DNA of 41,096 nt from Planctomycetota bacterium (GCA_030641115.1 DAOWID010000084.1:1-41096), one strand, 5' to 3'; counted from the first letter of the stretch, positions 1-8,384 are shown. Notes: generated by a model from the sequence alone, not told the origin. Numbers and translations: made by a program.

Positions 1-3
1 TAG

Positions 4-26
4 TCAATAATAAATAATCAATTATA
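4..26. repeat. 23-bp AT-rich repeat at a gene 3' end (copy 1)
   Basis: An exact 23-base match to 8472-8494. Both copies overlap the stop codon of a minus-strand gene: here TAA of the LolC/E-like permease, there TGA of lptD. The sequence is a run of taat/aataa words, so part of the match could be low complexity, but the identical length and the same position relative to a stop codon argue for a shared element. No hairpin with a T-run is seen. Confidence 0.5.
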
Positions 27-1368
27 ACTGGCTCACCTGCAAAGTCTCTACCGGCTTTAGCCTCGCTGCCAGCCACGTCGGTACCAGCGCACCTGCCAGA
101 CAGGCAACAATCGCTGAAAGGACAATCACCAACAAAACCTTCAGTTCGACCTGGTTCGGAATTTCACCTATAGCATAGATTGTCCTATCCCATAACTGAA
201 ACTTAAAATTCTTAAAAAGCCAGTCTTCTATCCCATTTATTTTCAGCAAGAACAACCAGCCGGCAAACGTGCCGAAGCAAGAGCCTAAAAGACCCACCAA
301 GAAAGCAAAACCCAAAAATAGGATCATAATATTTGTGTTCGAGACGCCTATGCTTTTTAAGATGCCTATATCTTTGCTTTTATGGCTTATGAGCATATAA
401 AAGACGACAAAGACAATAAAAACAGTTGTAATTCCCACAAGAGCAAACATCATTGTCAGCATTGCCTGTTCCTTCTCCATTGGCGCTATGAACGCACGTC
501 TATAGTCTTTCCAGCTTTGCACTGTCACGTTCTCCAACAACCCTGCCTGGCTTTGGCCGGCCTTTTCTTCCTTAAATCTCTGCCAGAGCGAGGCGACTTC
601 ATCACACCCAGCTCGCAGTTTGACATTGGGCTTGAACTTCACATAGATGGCGTTCGCTCTCTTGAGGAACCCAGCCATACAAAGCAACTGGGCCTGATCA
701 AACGGCAAGTAAATCATCGAGCTGTCTACTTTGGCTAAACCACTTTGGGAGGTGTCACTAAAATAGAAGGTTTTCGTATTGGCCGACCCAACGCCTGCCC
801 TCGCCAAAGCACCTCTTGCAGTCAGTGGAAAACCGCTTATCGCAAGAGCTGCCTTGATGGGACTGGAACCATGCAGGTATCTGCCTTTCGGATCACGTTC
901 CAGCCACCGGTCAATCCCTATCACGAAACCCAACAGGTTAGGGTCGTAGGTCGGAGCAAACGCGTCCACAAATTCATTCTTACGATAATGCAGGGTTCCG
1001 GCAAAGCCGGTAGCCATACTGTGCAAGGCTGGATCAATGCCCATCATTTCCAAACCGTAGTTGTCCTCTAAGCCGGCCGGGGTCACCAGTACGTAGCTCT
1101 TTATTACAGGCGAGACCGCTTCGACAAAATCCGCTTGTTTCAGCACATCTGCAAAATCTTCATAGTACACAAAGCCCACTAACGATTCAGTGCCAACAAC
1201 GCAGTCTCCCACAAAACTGTGATTCTTCTGCGTGAAGCCGGTCACCAGGCCCGTCATAACCGTCATCACCACAACAACGATAAAGACACAAAGCGCGACC
1301 GCTAACACCGCAAAATACGTTATGCGGCGTTTCACTAAATACCTGATTGCAAGAATAATCTTGTACAT
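22..1368 (-). CDS. LolC/E-like ABC transporter permease (FtsX family)
   Basis: A 448-residue inner-membrane protein with the MacB/LolC/E layout: one membrane segment near residues 15-40, a large periplasmic domain to about residue 300, then three C-terminal segments (about 305-330, 350-380 and 410-435). The motif 'KSKDIGILKSIGVS' after the second segment is the typical FtsX-family coupling region. The family works with a LolD/MacB-type ATPase, in Lol systems to release lipoproteins from the inner membrane. It lies downstream of a second, different permease (1565-2923) and lysS on the same strand, so a heteromeric LolC/LolE-like pair is likely. No ATPase is in the window; it would be expected beyond the left edge. 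A family A repeat separates the two permease genes. Substrate cannot be proven; a MacB-like exporter is the alternative. Confidence 0.85.
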   Translation of the reverse strand: MYKIILAIRYLVKRRITYFAVLAVALCVFIVVVVMTVMTGLVTGFTQKNHSFVGDCVVGTESLVGFVYYEDFADVLKQADFVEAVSPVIKSYVLVTPAGLEDNYGLEMMGIDPALHSMATGFAGTLHYRKNEFVDAFAPTYDPNLLGFVIGIDRWLERDPKGRYLHGSSPIKAALAISGFPLTARGALARAGVGSANTKTFYFSDTSQSGLAKVDSSMIYLPFDQAQLLCMAGFLKRANAIYVKFKPNVKLRAGCDEVASLWQRFKEEKAGQSQAGLLENVTVQSWKDYRRAFIAPMEKEQAMLTMMFALVGITTVFIVFVVFYMLISHKSKDIGILKSIGVSNTNIMILFLGFAFLVGLLGSCFGTFAGWLFLLKINGIEDWLFKNFKFQLWDRTIYAIGEIPNQVELKVLLVIVLSAIVACLAGALVPTWLAARLKPVETLQVSQL

Positions 1369-1425
1369 AACTTAGGTGCTAAGAATCTTGAATATCGAAT
1401 TTAGAATACTGAACCTCGAAGTTAG

Positions 1426-1550
1426 TTAGTTCCTGTTGTGGAAAGCCAAAACTGGCCATGTCACCCCTGCGAAAGCAGGGGTCTACACCGAAAAAGCTGG
1501 ATTCCTGCTTTCGCAGGAATGACAAACGTTGTTTCCGCAACAGGAACTAA
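1426..1550. repeat. Family A palindromic repeat, complete copy
   Basis: About 125 bp bounded by a 17-bp inverted repeat (ttagttcctgttgtgga against tccgcaacaggaactaa, 16/17 match). Between the ends lie two strong hairpins, cccctgcgaaagcagggg and attcctgctttcgcaggaat. It fills most of the gap between the two permease genes and accounts for ORF 1438..1635, which is not a gene. The related element at 8266-8384 is in the opposite internal orientation. Confidence 0.85.
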
Positions 1551-1564
1551 TTACTCGACACTCG

Positions 1565-2923
1565 TTATTCATATCGTAGAATTTCCACCGGCTTTGTTCT
1601 TGCCGCGACAATCGCCGGTATCAGCGTCCCGATAGCTGCAGCTATAATTGCGAAAAGTACGATACGCAACGCCCAGATCCAGTCAACCTCATTAGGTATT
1701 CTGCTGAACATATACACGCTGCTTTTCCACAGCTTCAACCCAAAGATTACGCTTATCCTGTACTCGATAGCATTGATGTTCTCTGTAATCGCGTACCCAA
1801 GGACAGTTCCAATCCCTGAACCGACAATACCAATACACGCACCAAATCCAACGAAGACCCAAGCTACCGAGGTACTCGCCGCACCACAACTTTTTACTAT
1901 TGCGATGTCTTTCTGTTTCAATCCTACAATCATATAGAATATGCAGAATATCAACACAATAACGCTAAAACTCACAACGCCGAATATCACTAACAAAACT
2001 CCCATTTGCTTTCTCAATTCAGCGATATACCGCCTTTGCAGATCTTTAGCAGTGCGGATAGTAGTCTGACTTATCAGGTATTGGGCCCAAGCAAGCTCTT
2101 TGGCAGCGAATGTCTGCCACACGCCCCAAATCTCCGCCAGTGCAACATCTGTTCGCACGTCATCAGCCAGTTTAATTTGAATTTCGTTGGCGAACTGGCC
2201 GTCCTCGTTTGGGTGCAGAGTTTTCTGCAATGCTTCTATGGGCAGATACGTAAATCTCTTGTCGAGATCATAGACGCCCGTCTCGACGATATCCACGATC
2301 GTAAATCCCAGGACCCTCCTCTTAAATTGCGGGTCGCGACCGTCTGCCCCGCTCACGGTTGAATCTTGCGCTTCTGTCACTGTCCCTGTAGTAAGGATTA
2401 CCCGCTCGCCGAGTATCTCTTCGATGACGCGTTCATCATATTCATCCGTCTTCTCATTAGGCTCGGCTACCAAGCCGATCCCAACAAACCCGCCGACCCT
2501 GTCCACAAAGCCGGGGACTTCAAAAGATGGGTCCTCGTCAGATTCCCCTTGTTTGCGCAGGAACTGCTTAAAGCCTGTCACCTTTGCTCGGCGTCCCGGC
2601 TCAATCCCCCAGACTTTTACTGCACGCACCTGGCCTCTGCCTAAGTGCAGTAAGCCTTGAGCCGACAGAGTCGCCGTTGCCGCCTTTACAGCGCCCGTTT
2701 CCTCCAGGCGCTCAATTAACAGCGGGTACTTTGCAAATCTCGGTGCGGCCAGACTAACATCGCCCACCGCCTCAACTGCGCTCTGCTCCAGCGCGTTGAT
2801 AAAACCGGTGAAGAGGCTGGCAACAACTATCAGCAGAGCGGTCGACAGCGCAACTGCCGCAATACTCAGAAGCACAATCTTTTTCTTGCGAAGGTATCTC
2901 AGCCAGAGAAATAATTTCAACAT
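1565..2923 (-). CDS. LolC/E-like ABC transporter permease (FtsX family)
   Basis: A 452-residue permease of the same class as the downstream gene but clearly diverged from it. The N-terminal 'LRYLRKKKIVLLSIAAVALSTALLIVV' gives the first membrane helix. A periplasmic domain follows to about residue 305, then three helices (about 310-340, 355-385, 420-445), with 'GLKQKDIAIVKSCGAAS' as the coupling region. It starts 63 bp after the lysS stop on the same strand. The order lysS then lolC/E-type permease is, to my knowledge, recurrent in some bacteria, which supports a lipoprotein-release role. The next gene (22-1368) would be the partner subunit. Membership of the family is secure; the Lol function is inferred from context. 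Confidence 0.85.
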   Translation of the reverse strand: MLKLFLWLRYLRKKKIVLLSIAAVALSTALLIVVASLFTGFINALEQSAVEAVGDVSLAAPRFAKYPLLIERLEETGAVKAATATLSAQGLLHLGRGQVRAVKVWGIEPGRRAKVTGFKQFLRKQGESDEDPSFEVPGFVDRVGGFVGIGLVAEPNEKTDEYDERVIEEILGERVILTTGTVTEAQDSTVSGADGRDPQFKRRVLGFTIVDIVETGVYDLDKRFTYLPIEALQKTLHPNEDGQFANEIQIKLADDVRTDVALAEIWGVWQTFAAKELAWAQYLISQTTIRTAKDLQRRYIAELRKQMGVLLVIFGVVSFSVIVLIFCIFYMIVGLKQKDIAIVKSCGAASTSVAWVFVGFGACIGIVGSGIGTVLGYAITENINAIEYRISVIFGLKLWKSSVYMFSRIPNEVDWIWALRIVLFAIIAAAIGTLIPAIVAARTKPVEILRYE

Positions 2924-2986
2924 TGCATCAGCGTTAGTTTTTCTGGTTGTCCATATTTAGCCCCACGTTTTACGTGGGGTCCGGTT

Positions 2987-4540
2987 CTAATCCCTTACCG
3001 GTTTCAGAAGTGGAAACAGTATGACGTCGCGAATATTCAACGCCCCCGTCAAGACCATTACCAATCTGTCAATTCCAATACCGAGCCCCCCTGCCGGCGG
3101 CATACCGTATTTCAAGGCCGTTATAAAATCATCGTCCATTTTTGCCATCGACTCTTCCTGGCCGCGAAGCTGGATAAGGAAATTTTCGTATTGTTCGGCA
3201 GGATCATTTAACTCAGTGTACGCATTGGCCAATTCCATCTGTGCGATATACAGCTCGAATCGCTCGGCATATTTGGGGTCCTCTTTCTTACGTCTGGTTA
3301 GCGGACACAGTGCCGCCGGATAATCAATCACAAAGGTCGGAGAAACGAGCTTATCCTCAACGGTAGCACCGAACAGCTCATCAATAACGACCACATCATC
3401 CATCTGGGCTTCGTCCAACTCAAGCTCGGCGGCCTTCTTTCTGACAGCCTTGATGTCGTCAATGTCACAGCCGCTATGTGTCTTTAGCAGCTCTGCGTAC
3501 TGCACCCGCGGCCACGGTCGGCTAAAATCGACTTTCATATCCCCAAACTGTACCTGACTGCCCCGGCAATATTCTTCTACCAGCAGAGAAATAAGCTCCT
3601 CGGTCAAATCCATCATCACGTTGTAATCGCCATAGGCCTGATATAATTCCAGCATTGTAAATTCCGGATTGTGCTGCCGGCTGAGCCCCTCGTTCCGGAA
3701 ATTTCGGTTTATCTCGAAGACCTTTTCCATTCCGCCGACCAGCAGTCTCTTTAGAAACAGCTCCGGCGCGATCCGTAAAAACAAATCCATATCCAGGCTG
3801 TTATGATGTGTCACGAAGGGTTTGGCTGCAGCCCCGCCGGCCCGCTGCTGCATCATCGGCGTCTCAACTTCCAGAAAACCGCGGTCCTGCAGAAACTTGC
3901 GAATAGTAGCAATGATGGCACTGCGCTTCTTGAACCGCTCCATCACTTCAGGATTGGCCCACAGGTCAACGAACCTGTACCGATACCGCAGGTCAATATC
4001 TGCCAGGCCGTGAAACTTCTCCGGCGGCTGGCGAAGACACTTGCTCAGAAGCGAAAGGTTATCGGCCCATATTGTAATCTCGCCTGTTTTGGTCTTGCCC
4101 AATTGACCTGAGGCGCCGATTACGTCACCAAGCTCAAGCAGCTTGGCAAGCTGCCATTGCACATCTGTTTCTTTCACCGCCGAGTCCGCAGAGCTCGCAG
4201 AAGAAGATTTCTTTTTATTTTTTTTAGTCTCCGCGGTCTCTGCGCCCTCTGCGGTTAATCTTTTTTTGCTCAAGCCAACCTGGATAGTCCCGCTCCTGTC
4301 GCGCAGCGTGAGGAAAATCAACTTCCCAATATCTCTGAGCAGTACAATTCTGCCCGCGCACTTGGCTTGTTGGGTTTCATCGCCCTGCTTAAATTTGCAC
4401 TTGATGTCTTCGGCTGGCTCAGCCCCCTCATACCTGCCGCCATAAGGGTCAATGCCCAATTCCTTGATGCGGGACAGCTTCTGGTGCCTCTGTTGCTCGA
4501 ATCTATCTACCCCGTTAGAAATCTTCCCTTCTTGCGCCAT
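2987..4540 (-). CDS. lysS: Lysyl-tRNA synthetase, class II, with an in-frame repeat insert
   Basis: Charges tRNA-Lys with lysine. Residues about 60-165 form the OB-fold anticodon-binding domain (GRIVLLRDIGKLIFLTLRD...). The catalytic domain follows with class II motif 1 around 'GFLEVETPMM', motif 2 'FRNEG...HNPEFTMLE' and motif 3 'GLGIGIDRLVM'. The oddity is residues about 95-124 (TAEGAETAETKKNKKKSSSA...), a lysine/serine/alanine-rich stretch splitting the OB fold between two strands. Its DNA is a ccgcagag-type dispersed repeat. Removing it joins 'IQVGLSKK' to 'VQWQLAKLLELGDVIG', the normal family spacing. All three catalytic motifs are intact and no frameshift is seen, so the enzyme is probably functional with a surface loop. 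It is likely the first gene of an operon with the two permeases. Confidence 0.95.
   Translation of the reverse strand: MAQEGKISNGVDRFEQQRHQKLSRIKELGIDPYGGRYEGAEPAEDIKCKFKQGDETQQAKCAGRIVLLRDIGKLIFLTLRDRSGTIQVGLSKKRLTAEGAETAETKKNKKKSSSASSADSAVKETDVQWQLAKLLELGDVIGASGQLGKTKTGEITIWADNLSLLSKCLRQPPEKFHGLADIDLRYRYRFVDLWANPEVMERFKKRSAIIATIRKFLQDRGFLEVETPMMQQRAGGAAAKPFVTHHNSLDMDLFLRIAPELFLKRLLVGGMEKVFEINRNFRNEGLSRQHNPEFTMLELYQAYGDYNVMMDLTEELISLLVEEYCRGSQVQFGDMKVDFSRPWPRVQYAELLKTHSGCDIDDIKAVRKKAAELELDEAQMDDVVVIDELFGATVEDKLVSPTFVIDYPAALCPLTRRKKEDPKYAERFELYIAQMELANAYTELNDPAEQYENFLIQLRGQEESMAKMDDDFITALKYGMPPAGGLGIGIDRLVMVLTGALNIRDVILFPLLKPVRD
4175..4258. repeat. Family C (ccgcagag-type) repeat inside lysS
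   Basis: On the minus strand this reads aaccgcagagggcgcagaga, an A-rich centre, then an imperfect inverted copy ending in ctctgcggactcggcggt. The imperfect palindrome with an A/T-rich middle matches a repeat type I recognise from many environmental bacterial genomes. It is fully translated within lysS and adds roughly 28-30 codons without a stop or frame change. Confidence 0.75.
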
Positions 4541-4635
4541 ATTCTTGTAAATCCCTTCACAGAACCTATTGTGAACTTTCTGAGGGGGTTAATATCTTGA
4601 ATTCCGCCAAGGTCACACATCTCAAAAGTCAAAAG

Positions 4636-7059
4636 TCAATTTACGTTTGAAACCGGAACGCCAGTCTCAATGAGCTTGGTCTTAATAAGCAGAACACCAA
4701 CTGCCAACTGTGGATCCACCGCCAGAGTCTCTTCCGCCGTATGTCTTTTTAGCGATTCTTTGCTCTCGTCGCGGTCCGCCTGAACCAGTATGCTGTTATC
4801 CCTCTGAAGATTCAGCATGTTCTTGAGTTCCTCACTTGTTAATTTGATTTCCACATCTGGGGCAACCCCCCAATCCTTTGTGCCAGCTTTTTTCGCTGCA
4901 TCCCGGCTCTTGACTCTTTGGCCGGAAGGCAAATGGTAATATGCCATCGTATATTTGAGTTGTCCGCCAGAGCGGAAATGTATTATCCCCTGCACGAGAC
5001 CTTTACCGTGAGTCCTCTGACCTACCAAGACTGCACGCTCATGTTCCTTATCCGCCAACGCCCCTGCCACTATCTCTGAGCCACTGGCCGAGCTGGAATT
5101 TATCAGTACAACAAGCGGATAATCTGGATGCGTTCCCTTCTCATTTGCTACCTTCAAATCGCCTATCCTGCCAACCCCAGCCTGAGTTGTGACAATCAAT
5201 CCGTCTCTGAGGAATTCGTCGGTTACGCCAACGGCACTCTCAAAAAGCCCGCCCGTGTTGAGTCGCAAATCCAAAATCAATCCCTTCAAGCCTTCCTTCT
5301 CGAGCGTGCTGAGCGCCTTTTCAAGGCCTGGAACGGTCTTGCCCGAAAAGCTCGTGATGCGGACGTAACCGATTTTGTCTTGCTGGTCAATCATATACAG
5401 CCAACCAGCATCTTCTGTCCTCTGCCAGCCGCGAATTGTCGGGACAGTTATTCTGTCTCTGGTTATGGTAATATCTCTGGTTTCGTCTTCGCCGGGTCGC
5501 CTTATGGTCAATATCACTTTCGTGCCTTTGGGACCGGTGATCTTTCGAACCGCACACATAAGGCTCATATCCTTTGTCTCAACACCATCCACGGCCTCAA
5601 TTACATCCTCTGCATCGAGGCCGGCTCTGTACGCGGGCGTATCAGGCAGCAAGCTTGCGACTGTCAACAATCCCTTCGGCTTGCCAATTTCTATCCCGAT
5701 ACCCGTAAACTCATTGGTCATCATCTTCTCGAAATCCTGCACTTGCTTGGGCCAAACGATAACCGTATATGGATCAAGTGCGGACAGCGCCGCTTCTGCG
5801 AAATGCGCAATCAGTACTTGCTCAGACAATTTCACAGTTGTTGTGTTCAGCGCCAGCACCTTTTCAAAAATTTCTACAAACTTATCTTTACTGAACCCTA
5901 TCAGTGACTGGCTAATTTCATCCGAAAGCGCTGCCAGAGCTGCTCCCCACGCCGTAAGCTCGTGGGTGTCAGGCGGCGAAAAAGAACTTTTGGAATCATC
6001 GCTTTGTGAATTTTCCGAAAATGATACCGCCATTACTTCCGCCAACAATTCACAACGCCTGATGGCTTTGCTCGCCATCTGGCCGTAATCCATAACGCTG
6101 ACGTAACGGTAATTCAGCGCCTCGATTGCGTGAAGAAATATCTCTTTCTTGATCCCCTCATAGCGCTCTTCGTGTGTCTCACAGGGGCTGTCTTGAAAAG
6201 AGATTACAATAGCCGCCTTATCTATAAGCTGTTCGGCGTAATCTAAATACGCCTCATTGTTCGGATCACTTGCCAGCAGCCAATAGTAGCAATTCGTGTA
6301 TGCATCAAGCCATTTGCCTTCTAACTCAAACTCGCCAGCCTTGTCTATCGTCCTTTGGAAGGTCTGCTTCACGAATGGTCTACCAAGAAGCTCACTTCTC
6401 TGTTGGTCGTCTGCAAGCGCACTGGCGTTGGCAATAACAGAAAGCACCGCAGAGATATCATTTACATCGTTTGCATCACTTATGTCGCTTACATCGTTTA
6501 CATCGTTGGCATCACTTATGTGGCTTACATCGTTTACATCATTTGCATCTTCTTTGTGCGGTGCAGTTCGAAGTTTGTCCAGCTCATCCAATTGTTCCTG
6601 ATATGCAGCCTCACGAGCTGACTCGCGCTGTTCGCTTATGTCCTTGTATTGCTGGACAATCTGCGCTAACTGGTTGAGCTGGGGTTGTGCAGTTGAGCCT
6701 GGGCTCGCGCTTAATTCGTGCTTGATCAGTTCACCGGCGGCATCGAAATCGCCCTGGCAGATTAGCTCGCTGGCTACTTCAACAACGCTGGCAGACGCTG
6801 ACGAAGACTCTGATACGTCAGCAACGTTGGGTTCTGTTGATTCAGACTTGGCAACTTCGACAGGCGCACGTTTAGAAAAAAAGCCGTAACCAGCGGACCA
6901 ACAGGACAGCATAAGAACACAAGAACACAAAAACGCCAACAGCAAAGCCGCTCCTGCGAATCTCGTCCGACGATGCCACGCTGATGGACCTGTAACTTGT
7001 GATTTATGGGCCTTATCTTCAGTTTCGAATAATGAGTTGCTTGATTTTTGTGACGACAA
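4636..7059 (-). CDS. C-terminal processing protease, S41 family, with PDZ domain
   Basis: An 807-residue membrane-anchored, periplasm-facing serine protease, longer than typical CtpA (about 400-450). A membrane anchor lies at about residues 33-55. A long, acidic, low-complexity region follows, including a tandem 12-residue repeat (DANDVNDVS-type, about residues 170-205). The PDZ domain covers about 430-510 (GIGIEIG...PAYRAGLDAEDVIEAVDG). The S41 catalytic core has the nucleophile in 'NSSSASGSEIVAGAL' and the general-base lysine in 'GQRTHGKGLVQG'. The family trims or degrades envelope proteins from the C-terminus. The start is TTG, chosen because AAGGAG lies 7 bases upstream. Neighbours lysS and fba are unrelated, and a good -10 box precedes the gene, so it is probably transcribed alone. 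Confidence 0.9.
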   Translation of the reverse strand: MSSQKSSNSLFETEDKAHKSQVTGPSAWHRRTRFAGAALLLAFLCSCVLMLSCWSAGYGFFSKRAPVEVAKSESTEPNVADVSESSSASASVVEVASELICQGDFDAAGELIKHELSASPGSTAQPQLNQLAQIVQQYKDISEQRESAREAAYQEQLDELDKLRTAPHKEDANDVNDVSHISDANDVNDVSDISDANDVNDISAVLSVIANASALADDQQRSELLGRPFVKQTFQRTIDKAGEFELEGKWLDAYTNCYYWLLASDPNNEAYLDYAEQLIDKAAIVISFQDSPCETHEERYEGIKKEIFLHAIEALNYRYVSVMDYGQMASKAIRRCELLAEVMAVSFSENSQSDDSKSSFSPPDTHELTAWGAALAALSDEISQSLIGFSKDKFVEIFEKVLALNTTTVKLSEQVLIAHFAEAALSALDPYTVIVWPKQVQDFEKMMTNEFTGIGIEIGKPKGLLTVASLLPDTPAYRAGLDAEDVIEAVDGVETKDMSLMCAVRKITGPKGTKVILTIRRPGEDETRDITITRDRITVPTIRGWQRTEDAGWLYMIDQQDKIGYVRITSFSGKTVPGLEKALSTLEKEGLKGLILDLRLNTGGLFESAVGVTDEFLRDGLIVTTQAGVGRIGDLKVANEKGTHPDYPLVVLINSSSASGSEIVAGALADKEHERAVLVGQRTHGKGLVQGIIHFRSGGQLKYTMAYYHLPSGQRVKSRDAAKKAGTKDWGVAPDVEIKLTSEELKNMLNLQRDNSILVQADRDESKESLKRHTAEETLAVDPQLAVGVLLIKTKLIETGVPVSNVN
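6451..6547. repeat. 36-bp tandem repeat within the S41 protease gene
   Basis: About 2.7 copies of a 36-bp unit encoding a 12-residue motif of the form DANDVNDVSxIS. The copies differ by only a few bases, which indicates recent duplication or slippage. The encoded segment is acidic and probably unstructured, in the linker between the membrane anchor and the folded domains. Confidence 0.85.
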
Positions 7060-7131
7060 AGGACTGCTCCTTAAAAGGTTAAAAACTGAACTCTTGCAAA
7101 ACTCTTGTTAAAGCGAAAAAGTTAACAAAAC

Positions 7132-7159
7132 ATTATACCCTACACCGATCAGATGTGAG
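7132..7159 (-). promoter_or_regulatory. Candidate sigma-70 promoter for the S41 protease
   Basis: On the minus strand a perfect TATAAT (7132-7137) is preceded, 16 bases upstream, by CTCACA (4/6 to the -35 consensus). Transcription would start near 7125, giving a leader of about 65 bases with AAGGAG before the TTG start. Confidence 0.45.
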
Positions 7160-7284
7160 TCCAAGCTCAATGTGGCCGGGCAAAAGTCTTAACTCTCAAA
7201 CGTCGCCTTTCGCCTTACCCCGTCAGAAGCATGCTGTCTACTATCCAAGCTGCTGACAGGCGACTTCCAAGGGGGTGCGCTTGC

Positions 7285-8229
7285 TCACATGCACTCAGCC
7301 GCCTTGCCGGCACAGCCAAGAACGTGCAATTTGTGCTTCACCATTTCCTTGATAGCCTCTCTGCCCGGACCGAGGTATTTGCGCGGGTCGAACTCACGCG
7401 GAACTTCTGCAAAAACTTGCCTGATTTTTGCCGTCAGCGCCAGCCGTAAATCCGTATCAATGTTAACCTTGCAGATTGCCATCTTTGCAGCTTTGCTGAC
7501 GGCCTCTTCCGGAACGCCCATTGCGTTGGGCATGTCGCCGCCGTACTTGTTAATAAGATCGACGAACTCCCTCAACACACTGCTTGAGCCGTGCATAACC
7601 AGCGGAAATCCAGGCAGTCTGTCTGCTATCTCCTGTATCACGTCGAAAGCGAGCTTCGGCTCGGTTTTGAACTTATAAGCGCCGTGACTCGTCCCACAAG
7701 CTACCGCCAGCGAATCGCAGCCGCTCTTTTCAACAAACTCCGCGGCCTGGTTCGGGTCAGCCAAGTGTTTGCGCACGTCCTCTACTCCAACAACGTCCTC
7801 TTCGATTCCGCCCAACTGGCCCAGTTCTGCTTCGACAACTACATCTCTGGCATGTGCGTATTCGACTACCTTCTTTGTCTCTGCAATGTTTTCTTCAAGC
7901 GGCAGCTTTGAAGCATCTATCATCACCGACGTAAAGCCGGCGTCCACGAATTGTCTGCACGTCTCAAAATTATCCCCATGGTCCAGGTTTATGGCGATCG
8001 GAATGTCCGGATTCTCCTCGACCACCACATCAATGATAGCTCTCAAATAGCTGATCTTCGCATATTTGCGTCCACCTCTGGAGACCTGCAGGATAAGCGG
8101 GGCCTTCTCTTCGGCCACACCATCTATAATACCCTGCGTGATTTCCATGTTGTTCACATTGAACGCACCGACCGCATAGCCATTTTTATAAGCCATCTCG
8201 AACATCTTTTTGGTATTCACCAACGGCAT
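7285..8229 (-). CDS. fba: Fructose-bisphosphate aldolase, class II
   Basis: A cytoplasmic, zinc-dependent aldolase that interconverts fructose 1,6-bisphosphate with dihydroxyacetone phosphate and glyceraldehyde 3-phosphate. It has the class II signatures 'AVGAFNVNNMEI' near the start, 'INLDHGDNFETC' (zinc ligand and catalytic Asp region), 'EAELGQLGGIEEDV' and the 'GTSHGAYKF' / 'LVMHGSSSV' loops. At 314 residues it is the normal length. The ORF track begins 42 codons earlier, but that extension (SPLRKQGARAKKLDSRFRGN) is translated family A repeat. The ATG at 8229 has AAAGGAGA 5-8 bases upstream and starts 'MPLVNTKKMFEMAYKNGYAVGAF', as in homologues. No operon partner is close. Confidence 0.95.
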   Translation of the reverse strand: MPLVNTKKMFEMAYKNGYAVGAFNVNNMEITQGIIDGVAEEKAPLILQVSRGGRKYAKISYLRAIIDVVVEENPDIPIAINLDHGDNFETCRQFVDAGFTSVMIDASKLPLEENIAETKKVVEYAHARDVVVEAELGQLGGIEEDVVGVEDVRKHLADPNQAAEFVEKSGCDSLAVACGTSHGAYKFKTEPKLAFDVIQEIADRLPGFPLVMHGSSSVLREFVDLINKYGGDMPNAMGVPEEAVSKAAKMAICKVNIDTDLRLALTAKIRQVFAEVPREFDPRKYLGPGREAIKEMVKHKLHVLGCAGKAAECM

Positions 8230-8265
8230 AGTGCTCTCCTTTACCAATCGACTATTTACTACTTG

Positions 8266-8384
8266 GTTCTTGTTGCGGAAACAGGATTTGTCATTCCCGC
8301 GAAAGCGGGAATCCAGTTTTTTGGCCCTGGCCCCCTGCTTTCGCAGGGGTGACATTAGCGGCTTTTGTTCTCCGCAACAAGTAC
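8266..8384. repeat. Family A palindromic repeat, complete copy
   Basis: Bounded by an 11-bp perfect inverted repeat (cttgttgcgga at 8269-8279, tccgcaacaag at 8371-8381). Inside are the hairpins attcccgcgaaagcgggaat and cccctgctttcgcagggg. The 80-bp core 8281-8360 matches 10884-10963 inside lptD with only two differences, so the two copies are closely related. It lies about 40 bp upstream of the fba start and creates the false N-terminal extension in the ORF track. Confidence 0.9.

Noticed and set aside
1438-1635. ORF of 65 aa (SPLRKQ/FAGMTN-type peptide)
   Set aside because: It is the translation of a family A repeat followed by antisense of the permease gene.
5128-5907. ORF of 259 aa antisense to the S41 protease
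   Set aside because: Shadow of a well-supported gene with conserved motifs on the other strand.
8266-8384. CRISPR array
   Set aside because: The hairpin repeats are not regularly spaced direct repeats with unique spacers, and no cas gene is present.
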